Below, piece by piece: positions 25,867-33,592 of a stretch of 33,634 nucleotides of DNA (positions are counted from its first letter, which is position 1; the number at the start of each line of letters is the position of its first letter). The notes beneath the pieces were generated by a model that saw only the letters and a program-made list of their open reading frames with translations, was not told where the DNA came from and searched no databases. The DNA is from an uncultured Bacilli bacterium. Lineage in GTDB: Bacteria > Bacillota_I > Bacilli_A > RF39 > UBA660. The translations under genes were made by a program, and so were the position numbers. The DNA is taken from NCBI GenBank assembly GCA_947627845.1, contig CANQXQ010000006.1:1-33634 (forward strand). The letters run 5' to 3'.

Positions 25867-27234
25867 CTATGTCGCAACAAATGGTTCTGTACTCGTTCCT
25901 TTTCCTGTGATACTTATATTAGCTTTCAGATTTATTACTGGACGCACCCCAGGCTCAGTCCAGCTCACGCGGTCGTAGCCGAGGGAGCCACCCGAATACA
26001 CATCGAACACGAAAGCGCTGCCGTCAGAGCTATTATAGACATACGGAGACAAGGTCCAATAATACTGGTTAGTATATAGCCAATTACTTGAATTACTTGA
26101 TCCATATATCATTCCCGCTAATGCTACTTCATCGGCTGTTATTAATGCTGCTGGCACTTCCAAAGCTCCATTTCCACTTCCTGCATCTGTATTTAAGGTA
26201 TATAAATCATTTTTGTCACAGCTTAGATCTGGTGTTACACTTGTTTTACTATAAAATCTCTCTCTTGGTTTATATGCTGTCTTTGTTGTACTTGTTCCAT
26301 TTCCTGTATAACTACTATCTGCTGTTGATACTCTTCTATCATTACAAAATCCGGTACTTCCACTTATTTTACTGGTATAACTGTTTAAATTTGTTCCATA
26401 CCACTTTGTTACTTCATCTGCTATTGTACTTTTTCCGCCTTTATTACTATGTGTTTGACTATAATCACTTGATCCTTTTGTTCCATAATAATAACCTACA
26501 TATGTATTATCTCCATAATCTGTATTATATGCGATACTCGATACTGCATTTGTTGCAGTTCCTGTTGTATCTGTACAACTATTTGAATTACACTGGAATA
26601 TTACTCGGAGTGTTCCGTCACTATTTATTCTTATTATTCTCCATGTCTTTCCTGCGAATCTTAACCAATTATCTGTGACATTTCCTCTAAATACATATGT
26701 TTTATCTCCATTTTCTGGGTATGAATACAATGTATTACTTATTGAATCACTTCCAGCTTTTCCGAATGAGCCTTTTTCTAATGAAGTATCTATTGTATAT
26801 TTACTTCCACCTTTGGCTGCCTCTAATTTTGCTAATGTTTTTTTAGATAAACTTTCTTTTACAAAATACAAATAACATTTACTTCCTTTTTTTAATTTTC
26901 CTATGACTAGATTTCCTTCACTATCTGTTGCTAATGTTACATCATCATGTTGTTTTGAATCTGTTGTATAACAATAACTATTTTCTTGATCTATCTCATA
27001 ACCTGCTCCCGGCATTTCAGTTGTTTCTACTCCATCTTTATACATTGCTATAGTATTTAAATCTGGTAATTTATAATTTATTGTTCCTGTCATTAATGGT
27101 ATACTCTCTGTATTCCTATAACTTGCTTTACTTGGTAATATATTTATTAATGTAAGTATACTTGCTGCTATTATTACTCCTATTACTATATACTTATACT
27201 TATTATTACTGGTTTTTAATTTTTCTAGTTTCAT
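25867..27234 (-). CDS. Anchored surface protein with DGR-type variable C-terminus (C-type-lectin-like)
   Basis: 455 aa. The start is ATG 27234 (AAAGGG 9 nt upstream; TTG 27255 rejected). Lys-rich start, one membrane helix (about 15-34), then a Ser/Thr/Gly/Tyr-rich exported part with cysteines and repeated RFAGKTWRIIRINSDGTL-like strands. The end, YYWTLSPYVYNSSDG...GVRPVINLKA, matches the FGE-sulfatase/C-type-lectin-like termini of variable proteins in Firmicutes. The last 35 codons before GVRP are anomalous: about 57% G+C in 120 nt (25941-26060) and mostly NNC/NNG codons, whereas the rest is A/T-ending. Own promoter (TTGACT-17-TATAAT) and terminator. It splits spoIIP from gpr. Ligand-binding role inferred. 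Confidence 0.8.
   Translation of the reverse strand: MKLEKLKTSNNKYKYIVIGVIIAASILTLINILPSKASYRNTESIPLMTGTINYKLPDLNTIAMYKDGVETTEMPGAGYEIDQENSYCYTTDSKQHDDVTLATDSEGNLVIGKLKKGSKCYLYFVKESLSKKTLAKLEAAKGGSKYTIDTSLEKGSFGKAGSDSISNTLYSYPENGDKTYVFRGNVTDNWLRFAGKTWRIIRINSDGTLRVIFQCNSNSCTDTTGTATNAVSSIAYNTDYGDNTYVGYYYGTKGSSDYSQTHSNKGGKSTIADEVTKWYGTNLNSYTSKISGSTGFCNDRRVSTADSSYTGNGTSTTKTAYKPRERFYSKTSVTPDLSCDKNDLYTLNTDAGSGNGALEVPAALITADEVALAGMIYGSSNSSNWLYTNQYYWTLSPYVYNSSDGSAFVFDVYSGGSLGYDRVSWTEPGVRPVINLKANISITGKGTSTEPFVAT
25941..26060 (-). other. Candidate diversity-generating retroelement variable region (VR)
   Basis: On the minus strand 23 of 35 codons end in G or C, many as NNC (AGC, GAC, GGC, TTC, CTC, TAC, CGC). 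That is the pattern left when AAC codons of a template repeat are randomised at the two adenines. The 3' edge runs into an invariant GVRPVINL block, as in known VRs. No reverse transcriptase or template repeat lies in this window, so any donor must be elsewhere. Confidence 0.6.
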
Positions 27235-27285
27235 GTTCTTTTCCCTTTCTATCAATCATATTATAATTTTCTAACTTATATTTAA

Positions 27286-27314
27286 ATTATATATTCTCCT
27301 ATACTCAAAGTCAA
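27286..27314 (-). promoter_or_regulatory. Promoter of the variable-region gene with possible operator repeats
   Basis: Minus-strand TTGACT, 17-nt spacer, TATAAT. Repeats CTCAA/GTCAA/GTCAA at 27304, 27310 and 27322 (plus strand) overlap the -35 and could bind the divergent tandem-HTH regulator. Confidence 0.6.
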
Positions 27315-27386
27315 GAAAAATGTCAACATTTCGGCACTAAAATTTTTTTTAAATAATTTAATGAGACAATTATTTTGGTGATTAAA

Positions 27387-27842
27387 ATGAATTATAAAGA
27401 ACGTATGAATGAAATAAGAACAATAAATGATATAAGCCAAAAAGAAATAGCTAAAGTTTTAGGAATTTCAGCCTATACCTATAGCCACTACGAAACAGCT
27501 GATACAATAATTCCTTTAAAACATTTAATTGCTTGTTGTGATTACTTTAAAGTATCTGTAGATTATATTTTAAATTTAACTAATCAAAAAAAATATGCTA
27601 ATTCTAATAAAGAATATAACTTAATTGTAAGTGGTAATAGACTAAAAGCTTTTCGTAAAGAAAATAAAATTACTCAAAACACTTTAGCTAAAAAAATAAA
27701 TATTGCTAGATCTATGCTTTCAGAATATGAAAAAGGTCATTATTTAATTTCAATTCATTGCTTATATTCCATTTGTAAAAAATATAATATTTCTGCCGAT
27801 TACTTACTGGGAAGAATTGACAGTCCTATATACTTAAAATAA
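27387..27842 (+). CDS. Tandem XRE/Cro-CI helix-turn-helix regulator
   Basis: 151 aa from ATG 27387 (GGTGATTAAA upstream; GTG 27375 rejected). Two complete XRE HTH domains: first about 4-61 (ISQKEIAKVLGISAYTYSHYE ... FKVSVDYILNLTN, cut here), second about 80-140 (ITQNTLAKKINIARSMLSEYEKG). No other domain. Divergently transcribed from the variable-region gene with a shared 150-bp intergenic region, so local control of that gene is the simplest guess. Ends in a strong terminator. Confidence 0.9.
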   Translation: MNYKERMNEIRTINDISQKEIAKVLGISAYTYSHYETADTIIPLKHLIACCDYFKVSVDYILNLTNQKKYANSNKEYNLIVSGNRLKAFRKENKITQNTLAKKINIARSMLSEYEKGHYLISIHCLYSICKKYNISADYLLGRIDSPIYLK

Positions 27843-27860
27843 CTATTTACAAATCTATAA

Positions 27861-27902
27861 AAAACATCATTTACTTAATTAAGTTTAAATGATGTTTTTT
27901 TA
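27861..27902. terminator. Strong terminator after the HTH regulator
   Basis: A 12-bp stem AAACATCATTTA/TAAATGATGTTT plus CTT/AAG near the loop, followed by T-run on the plus strand and A-run on the other side. Confidence 0.85.
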
Positions 27903-27921
27903 TTTCTTTAACATTATGTCA

Positions 27922-27990
27922 AATCTGGAATCAATTCCATTTTGGCCAATTTCCGGCTAATCTGGAATTAACTCCATTTTCGCCATATTT
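27922..27990. repeat. Two 32-bp direct repeats, possible insertion-sequence end remnant
   Basis: Copies at 27922-27953 and 27959-27990 share AATCTGGAAT-AA-TCCATTTT-GCCA with a few mismatches; period 37 nt. A TGTC lies just left of the first copy. Repeated binding sites next to a TG end are typical of IS21-family termini. No istA/istB is present, so this would be a solo remnant. It abuts the gpr stop codon. Family assignment is from pattern memory. Confidence 0.45.
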
Positions 27991-28718
27991 TAAAAAAATA
28001 AATCGTTTAAAGCTTCACTTATTATTTTACTAGTTAATTCTACAACTTCTTTAACATTAGGCGTAGTATATAATCTTTTATCTTTTTCATAAACCAAAGG
28101 TACTCCTATCGCTATAACCGGAATATTAAATGTTTTACTATCTATTTTTTTATTATCTTTAATTGCACTTCCGGGAATAATCCCCGTATTATTTATTTCG
28201 ATAAAATTATTTAAGTTTTCTTCTTTATTAGTCGCTAAAGCATCAATCATAATAATCACCGATGGCTTTAATTTTTTTACGACCATTTCAATTAAACTAA
28301 AAGAACTAATTCCTGTTTTTTCGGTAACTTCCGGATTAAATAACGCAACTTTAGGTAAATTTAAAAAGTCGGTAAAATGATTAGTTGCCATTATTTTATT
28401 GGTGGTATAAACCCCTAAACTATCACAAATAATACTGGAATTGCCTAACCCAATAATTAAAGGTTTAGTTGGAGTTTCATTTTTAAATAAACTTTTCAAA
28501 ATTTTCATTAATTCTTTTTTAATATTTTTTTCTTTTTCATAGAGTTTTTCAAAAGTAAAATTAATAGAAAAATAATCGCCTCTAATTCTTTTAACTTTAG
28601 CTTCATTATTATAGTCTACTTTAAAATGACTAACCCTATAACCCCGATAATTATACTCATCTATTTTATATAAATTATCTTTAATAATTTTTGAAGAATC
28701 CATAAATAATTTTTTCAT
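27990..28718 (-). CDS. gpr: Germination protease GPR
   Basis: Aspartic-type spore protease that degrades small acid-soluble DNA-binding proteins during germination. 242 aa, shorter than the usual 320-370. Core motifs are intact: IIGLGNSSIICDSLG with Asp99, NPEVTEKTGISSF, MIDALA with Asp159, NNTGIIPGSA and PVIAIGVPLVY. Asp99 and Asp159 correspond to the two essential aspartates of the family. The N-terminal propeptide and central segments are reduced. Its presence implies SASP genes elsewhere. Downstream neighbours were spoIIP/yqxA before insertion of the variable-region cassette. Confidence 0.92.
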   Translation of the reverse strand: MKKLFMDSSKIIKDNLYKIDEYNYRGYRVSHFKVDYNNEAKVKRIRGDYFSINFTFEKLYEKEKNIKKELMKILKSLFKNETPTKPLIIGLGNSSIICDSLGVYTTNKIMATNHFTDFLNLPKVALFNPEVTEKTGISSFSLIEMVVKKLKPSVIIMIDALATNKEENLNNFIEINNTGIIPGSAIKDNKKIDSKTFNIPVIAIGVPLVYEKDKRLYTTPNVKEVVELTSKIISEALNDLFF

Positions 28719-28743
28719 AATAACACCAATATTATTATTACCT

Positions 28744-28768
28744 AAAAAAAAGAAGATATACTTTATCT
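28744..28768 (-). terminator. Terminator-like hairpin between the repeat-protein gene and gpr
   Basis: Minus-strand AGATA-AAGTA-TATCT then TCT7-like T-run, overlapping the stop codon of the repeat protein. Short A/T stem, so partial. Confidence 0.45.
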
Positions 28769-31700
28769 GGTATAATTTTCTTCTAGCATTTCCCTTTTAA
28801 TTCTTGTAATTATTTCTAAAACATTTAGTCCTTCTTCTTTATATTTTTTTACTATTTCTATTAAACTATTAAGAGGATTATCTAATTTTAATCGATAATC
28901 TATAAGCTTTAATTCTTCATTTAATAATTTAACTTTTGCAGCACTTAAATTATTATATTCTTCTTTAAACCATTCTAAATCAATACTCATAAATATATTT
29001 TCTAAATAATAATAATTTGGAAGTATTCCATAATCAAAATAATAATCATAAGATTTTCTCAATAATTTTATAAGGTTATTAACTAAATTATTAACTTTTT
29101 TAGTTTTCATATATTTTTTTAAACATTCTCTTTCTTCCAAACTTAAATGTTTAATTAATATATTAACTATGAAAGAATCTATAAAATCTTGATTAAATAA
29201 AATGTTCCAATTATAAGAAGGATAAATATTATATTTTTGTTTTATATTACCTAATATTGAACGAACTTCTTTAGCACTTAATTTACCATCAAAATATAAC
29301 TCTATTTTTTCCAAATTATCTTTAGATAAATTATTTAGTATTTCATCTAATATTTTTCGCTTTTCTAAATTATTTACATCTTCTTTTAAAATATATTCAT
29401 AAATATCTAAAGCTCGTTTTTTTGTTTTTGGCGTTATTCTTCTTTCATATTTTTTATTGATATTTATTAAAATTGAATGCGTTTCTTTAGCACTTAATTT
29501 ATCATCAAAGTATAACTTTATTTTTTCTAATCTATCTTTAGGTTCATTATTTAATATTTCATCTAGTATTTTTCTTTTTTCTAAATTATTTACTTCCTCT
29601 TTTAAAACAAATTCATAAATATCTTGAAATTTCTTTCTTCTTACTAGCTTTTTGGAAACTCTATTTTTATATTTATCTCTTAAATTGTTTAATATAGATT
29701 TGACGTCACAATAATTTAATTTATCATCAAAGTATAACTCTATTTTTTCTAATCTATCTTGAGGCTCATTAGTTAATATTTCATCTAGTATTTTTCTCTT
29801 TTCTAAATTATTTACTTCCTCTTTTAAAACATATTCATAAATATCTTGAGATTTCTTTCTTCTTGCTAACTTTTGGACAACTCTATTTTCATACTTCTGT
29901 TTTATATTATTTAATATAGGACCAACTTCTCTAGCTTTTAGTTTTCCCTCAAAATATAACTCTATTCTTTTTAATCTCTCTTCAGGTTCATTACATAATA
30001 TTTCATCTAATATTTTTCTGTTTTCTAAATTATTTGCTTCATCTTTTAAAATATATTCATAAATATCTGAAGCTCGTTTTCTACTTTTTGACTTAAAAGT
30101 TTGTTTGTTTGAACTATTTAAAGTCTCTTTATATTTATAGCGAAGATAACTTAATCTTCTTTGAGTAATATATCTTTTTTCATGATCATCTAGTTTATCT
30201 TCATAATATAATCTTATGTTTTTTTGATCTTCTTCACTTAATTTTAATAATAAATTATCAACAATCTTTCTCTTCTCAAGATTATCAGCATCTTCTCTTA
30301 AAATATATTCATAAATATTAGCAAAATTATGCTTTTTATTAAGCTCTGAAATTGGAATATTATTTTCTTTAAATAATTCATATTTTGCACGAATTTTTGA
30401 TAATTTATTTACCACTTTAGTTTTATTTGCTTTTGTTAAAGATCCATCAAAATAAGCCTTAATTAAATTAAGTATATCTTCCTTTTCTTGTCCGAGCATT
30501 TCATCTAAATAAAGTCTTTCTAGTTCATCATAAGCTTTATCTTTTAAAATATATTCATAAACGTTTTTATATTTAGTTAATCTTTGTTTTTTTATTTTTT
30601 CGTTCTTATCATTTAAAAATTTATTTTTTAAAAAGTAAATATAATTTCTAGCTTTCATTTTTAAATCTTTACTTTCCAGTTTATTAATAATATATAATTT
30701 TATTAAAGCAATACCTTCTGGTTTTTGTTTAGCTAAAAATTCCTCTAGCTCTTTTCTTTTATCTAGATCATTTTCTAAATTTCCTAAAAATAAAGCATAA
30801 ATATCATGATAACTTTTTTTATTTCCCGACTTTGTTGGCTGATAATTATCAATACGCTCATAGTCAATTGCTAATTCTTGCAAATCTTCTTCAATTTGCA
30901 TTATTTTTTCAATATCTGTTAATTTATTTTTAAAATATAAATCAAAATCAGTTTTATTAAAATTATTTACTGCCAAAACTAAATCCAATAATTCTCTTTT
31001 ACTAGGGTCATCTTTACTATTTTTTAAAATATAATCATACATATCATATGTAGCTATTCTTTTTTCAACATAACTTTGTAAATGTTTTAAAGACCAAAAT
31101 ACATCTGGTGTTTTTGGACTTTTTCCTTGTAAATATAAACTTAATTCTTCTTTTTTATCAACCATACTATAAGCTCTAATAACTAAATCTTTTTTAGCTA
31201 ATGAATTAACAGCCCCCACTTCAATTACTTCCATTAAAGCATTAATTAAATCAGCAAAACTTTGAATTAAAAAGTACTTTTGGTGACTTTCTTTTTTTAT
31301 TTCTTCTTTTTCTTCATAAACAACATTTTTAATTTTACTATATAAACTATTAAATAAAGATTTATCTTGAACATAAGAGTTTTTTAAACCATTGTATCTC
31401 ATAAAATCTTCTAATAATTTTTGTAAATTTTTTAATGAATAATTAAATACCACCATGTCAAATACTTTTCTATTAGTGTCCCTAAATAATTTAATATACT
31501 CATTATAAATATCTGTAAAAGTATCATATTTACTTAAAATAAATTTTAATTTTTTAAAATTATCTGTCTTTTGTATATAACTTACTTGGCTCTTTGAAAA
31601 ATTTCCAAAATTCCAATCTAATCCCATTATTTTTGTAACATAACTGCCTATTTTTATAACCCAACTAATAGATTTATTTTGAGGTCTTAAAGAAAGTTCT

Positions 31701-32176
31701 AAATCATATTTACCATAAGCTAAATCTCTTAATTCCTTATTCGTAAAATCTAAAGCTCCTAACGCTTGAATGATCATATTAAAAGTTTTAGATTTATTTT
31801 TTAATTTAAAAAAATATTCCTCATCAAAATTTATTTTATAATTATCTAACATTTCATAAAAAGCTTCTAAAGTTTTTAAATAAGAATTACTTTTAATACT
31901 TAAAAATAAATAATTTTCTAAAATGGCGACATTCCTATCATTACAATTTATCTTAATAACTTTTTCAAATCTTTTTTTAACTTCCTTTACAAATTTATCT
32001 ATATTAAAACTTGGCATTTCGGAAGCAATTTGTTTAAAAATATGGATCCACATTTCCCTACTTACTTTTAAAAAAGCAAATTCCTTTAGTAAGGCCTCAA
32101 TATTTTCTTCTAAAATTAATTTATCTATTCTACTTATTTTACCTTGTATAAATAAATCATTAATAAACTGTTCCAT
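28763..32176 (-). CDS. Large octarepeat helical protein of unknown function (1137 aa)
   Basis: No family recognised. No signal peptide or membrane helix; Lys/Glu/Leu/Tyr/Asn-rich, predicted helical and cytoplasmic. The first 370 residues are unique. Eight repeats begin with a D-I-Y-E-Y-I-L-like motif near residues 378, 458, 538, 620, 704, 778, 852 and 924, each 72-84 long, of form IYEYILKE..NNLEKRKILDEIL then ..LEKIELYFD.KLSAKE. Copies 5-8 are nearly alike; copies 1-3 are divergent, so the array grew recently at its 3' end. A unique 140-residue tail follows. ATG 32176 has GGAGGG upstream; promoter TTGACT-16-TAAAAT. It sits between rpsT and gpr. Confidence 0.85.
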   Translation of the reverse strand: MEQFINDLFIQGKISRIDKLILEENIEALLKEFAFLKVSREMWIHIFKQIASEMPSFNIDKFVKEVKKRFEKVIKINCNDRNVAILENYLFLSIKSNSYLKTLEAFYEMLDNYKINFDEEYFFKLKNKSKTFNMIIQALGALDFTNKELRDLAYGKYDLELSLRPQNKSISWVIKIGSYVTKIMGLDWNFGNFSKSQVSYIQKTDNFKKLKFILSKYDTFTDIYNEYIKLFRDTNRKVFDMVVFNYSLKNLQKLLEDFMRYNGLKNSYVQDKSLFNSLYSKIKNVVYEEKEEIKKESHQKYFLIQSFADLINALMEVIEVGAVNSLAKKDLVIRAYSMVDKKEELSLYLQGKSPKTPDVFWSLKHLQSYVEKRIATYDMYDYILKNSKDDPSKRELLDLVLAVNNFNKTDFDLYFKNKLTDIEKIMQIEEDLQELAIDYERIDNYQPTKSGNKKSYHDIYALFLGNLENDLDKRKELEEFLAKQKPEGIALIKLYIINKLESKDLKMKARNYIYFLKNKFLNDKNEKIKKQRLTKYKNVYEYILKDKAYDELERLYLDEMLGQEKEDILNLIKAYFDGSLTKANKTKVVNKLSKIRAKYELFKENNIPISELNKKHNFANIYEYILREDADNLEKRKIVDNLLLKLSEEDQKNIRLYYEDKLDDHEKRYITQRRLSYLRYKYKETLNSSNKQTFKSKSRKRASDIYEYILKDEANNLENRKILDEILCNEPEERLKRIELYFEGKLKAREVGPILNNIKQKYENRVVQKLARRKKSQDIYEYVLKEEVNNLEKRKILDEILTNEPQDRLEKIELYFDDKLNYCDVKSILNNLRDKYKNRVSKKLVRRKKFQDIYEFVLKEEVNNLEKRKILDEILNNEPKDRLEKIKLYFDDKLSAKETHSILININKKYERRITPKTKKRALDIYEYILKEDVNNLEKRKILDEILNNLSKDNLEKIELYFDGKLSAKEVRSILGNIKQKYNIYPSYNWNILFNQDFIDSFIVNILIKHLSLEERECLKKYMKTKKVNNLVNNLIKLLRKSYDYYFDYGILPNYYYLENIFMSIDLEWFKEEYNNLSAAKVKLLNEELKLIDYRLKLDNPLNSLIEIVKKYKEEGLNVLEIITRIKREMLEENYTR
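29187..30076 (-). repeat. Near-identical tandem repeats inside the octarepeat gene
   Basis: Repeats 5-8 (starting near 30067, 29845, 29623 and 29407) have 216-222-nt periods and share long nearly identical stretches (for example the segment encoding NNLEKRKILDEIL). This points to recent unequal duplication and possible copy-number variation. Confidence 0.75.
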
Positions 32177-32200
32177 AAACCCTCCATATTTCCATAAAAT

Positions 32201-32228
32201 ATTTTAACATAATCCTCTACAAAGTCAA
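32201..32228 (-). promoter_or_regulatory. Promoter of the octarepeat gene
   Basis: Minus-strand TTGACT, 16-nt spacer, TAAAAT, about 25 nt before ATG 32176. Confidence 0.55.
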
Positions 32229-32274
32229 TAATATTCTATTTTTTTATAAAAAGCATATAAATATAATAAAAAAC

Positions 32275-32303
32275 TTGAAAAAAGCCTAGTTTTTTGATAG
32301 AAT
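32275..32303 (+). promoter_or_regulatory. Promoter of rpsT
   Basis: TTGAAA at 32275-32280, 17-nt spacer, TAGAAT at 32298-32303, 30 nt before the ATG. Confidence 0.65.
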
Positions 32304-32333
32304 TGATACTGAATCAAAGGAAGGAGTGTTCCC

Positions 32334-32597
32334 ATGGCAAATATTAAAAGCTCTAAAAAAGCCATTAAAGTAATCGCAAAAAAAACTGAAAACAACCATG
32401 AACTTAAAGCTAGAGTTAAAAATTTAATTAAAGAAACTGAGAAAGCTATTTCAAATGGTGAAAAAGAAACTGCTACTACTTTATATAAAGATGTTCAAAA
32501 ATATTTAGACCAAGCAACCAGCAAAGGTTTTATTAAATCTAATACATCTGATCGACAAAAGAAAAGATTATCAAATAAAATTAAGAATATGAAGTAA
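32334..32597 (+). CDS. rpsT: 30S ribosomal protein S20
   Basis: 87 aa, full length. S20 binds 16S rRNA early in 30S assembly. Recognised by the start MANIKSSKKAIK, the RVKNLIKETEKAI helix, KGFIKSNTSDRQKKRLS and the very basic composition. AAGGAG precedes the ATG. It is transcribed away from gpr, the arrangement seen in Bacillus. Certain. Confidence 0.97.
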   Translation: MANIKSSKKAIKVIAKKTENNHELKARVKNLIKETEKAISNGEKETATTLYKDVQKYLDQATSKGFIKSNTSDRQKKRLSNKIKNMK

Positions 32598-32624
32598 CAT
32601 TTATTGTGAACTTCTTTTTTTTTT
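32591..32624 (+). terminator. rpsT terminator overlapping the next promoter
   Basis: GAAGT/ACTTC stem (32591-32595 with 32610-32614) and a ten-T run. The promoter of the next gene, TTGTGA-17-TATACT at 32604-32632, overlaps the hairpin. Confidence 0.6.
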
Positions 32625-32632
32625 GCTATACT
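32604..32632 (+). promoter_or_regulatory. Promoter of the transglutaminase-like gene
   Basis: TTGTGA at 32604-32609, 17-nt spacer made mostly of T, TATACT at 32627-32632. Confidence 0.55.
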
Positions 32633-32648
32633 AAAAACAGGTGGTAAT

Positions 32649-33563
32649 ATGAAAAAATTAGTTATTCCTTTTATATGTATTTTAAGTATTCTTATTGTTT
32701 TATTAAATATTGATAAAATAACTACTTCCCTAACTAACTTTTTATATCATCCCCAATTTAATAAATTAGATCAAGCTAATAATTATTATAAAAATACTAC
32801 TTATGCTTTTGCATCTACCACTAATAATTTTACCCCTTATGGTAAACAAGACTTATTAAATATTATTTATACTATCATCAATAATGGTACCAATACTTTT
32901 AGTTTTTATTGTCCTCGTTCTTATAAAAACTGTTTAGATGATCTTGATAATCTCGGTAATAGAATTACTCATCTTAATAATTTTGTTCATCCTTTTAATT
33001 CTTCCGCAAGTATTGAACCCACTATTTATGCCGATGGCGAAATTAATATCAAAGTTAATTATTTATATACGAAAGAAGAAATAGCTAAAATAAATACCGA
33101 AGTAACTAACCTAATTAATACTTTAATTACTCCTGATATTACTGAAGATTATGATAAAATTAAAACTATTCATGACTATATAATTAATAATACTAAATAT
33201 GATTTAACTAGTAATAAAGATTTAAAAAGTAATACTGCTTATGGAGCTTTATTTAATCATCAAGCAACTTGTAATGGTTATACTGATTTAATGGCTATAT
33301 TCCTATCAAATATGGGGTACGAAAATATTAAAGTCGCGACCACTAGTAATGAAAATAATTCCGAGGGTCATGTCTGGAACGCTGTAAAAATAAATGATGA
33401 GTGGTTGCATTTAGATCTTACTTGGGATGACCCGGTAAGTTCTGATAATAAAGATTATTTATATCATAAATATTTTTTAATTAATACTGCCGAGTTAGTT
33501 ATAGCTGATAGTAATATTACTAGTTTAGAACATCAATTTGATCCCACTATTTACCCCGAATAA
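32649..33563 (+). CDS. Membrane-anchored transglutaminase-like cysteine peptidase/transferase
   Basis: 304 aa. Signal-anchor helix at about 4-20, a 120-residue N-terminal region and a transglutaminase core. The triad is visible: Cys208 in HQATCNGYTDLM, His241 in EGHVWNAV and Asp256 in LHLDLTWDDP. Such secreted proteins in Firmicutes act as peptidases or cross-linkers at the cell surface; many accompany wall or spore genes. ATG follows GTGGTAAT. Own promoter and terminator, so not obligatorily linked to rpsT. Substrate unknown. Confidence 0.9.
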   Translation: MKKLVIPFICILSILIVLLNIDKITTSLTNFLYHPQFNKLDQANNYYKNTTYAFASTTNNFTPYGKQDLLNIIYTIINNGTNTFSFYCPRSYKNCLDDLDNLGNRITHLNNFVHPFNSSASIEPTIYADGEINIKVNYLYTKEEIAKINTEVTNLINTLITPDITEDYDKIKTIHDYIINNTKYDLTSNKDLKSNTAYGALFNHQATCNGYTDLMAIFLSNMGYENIKVATTSNENNSEGHVWNAVKINDEWLHLDLTWDDPVSSDNKDYLYHKYFLINTAELVIADSNITSLEHQFDPTIYPE

Positions 33564-33565
33564 CT

Positions 33566-33592
33566 AACCACGTCTAAAAGGCGTGGTTTTCT
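33566..33592 (+). terminator. Terminator after the transglutaminase-like gene
   Basis: Stem AACCACG/CGTGGTT (33566-33572 with 33582-33588) followed by TTCT. A second hairpin, AAGCC-TATAA-GGCTT (33595-33609), follows at once; together they could also be part of an insertion-sequence end continuing beyond the window. Confidence 0.6.

Noticed and set aside
25861-26079. 72-aa plus-strand frame opposite the GC-rich patch
   Set aside because: It exists because the patch lacks A/T-rich stops; no Shine-Dalgarno and no family resemblance.
26088-26678. 196-aa open frame on the plus strand, opposite the variable-region gene
   Set aside because: Leu/Tyr/His-rich composition is the usual antisense shadow of a Ser/Thr/Asn-rich gene; no ribosome-binding site.
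28763-32176. CRISPR-like repeats
   Set aside because: Repeats are 216-252 nt, in frame, and encode protein; no spacers.
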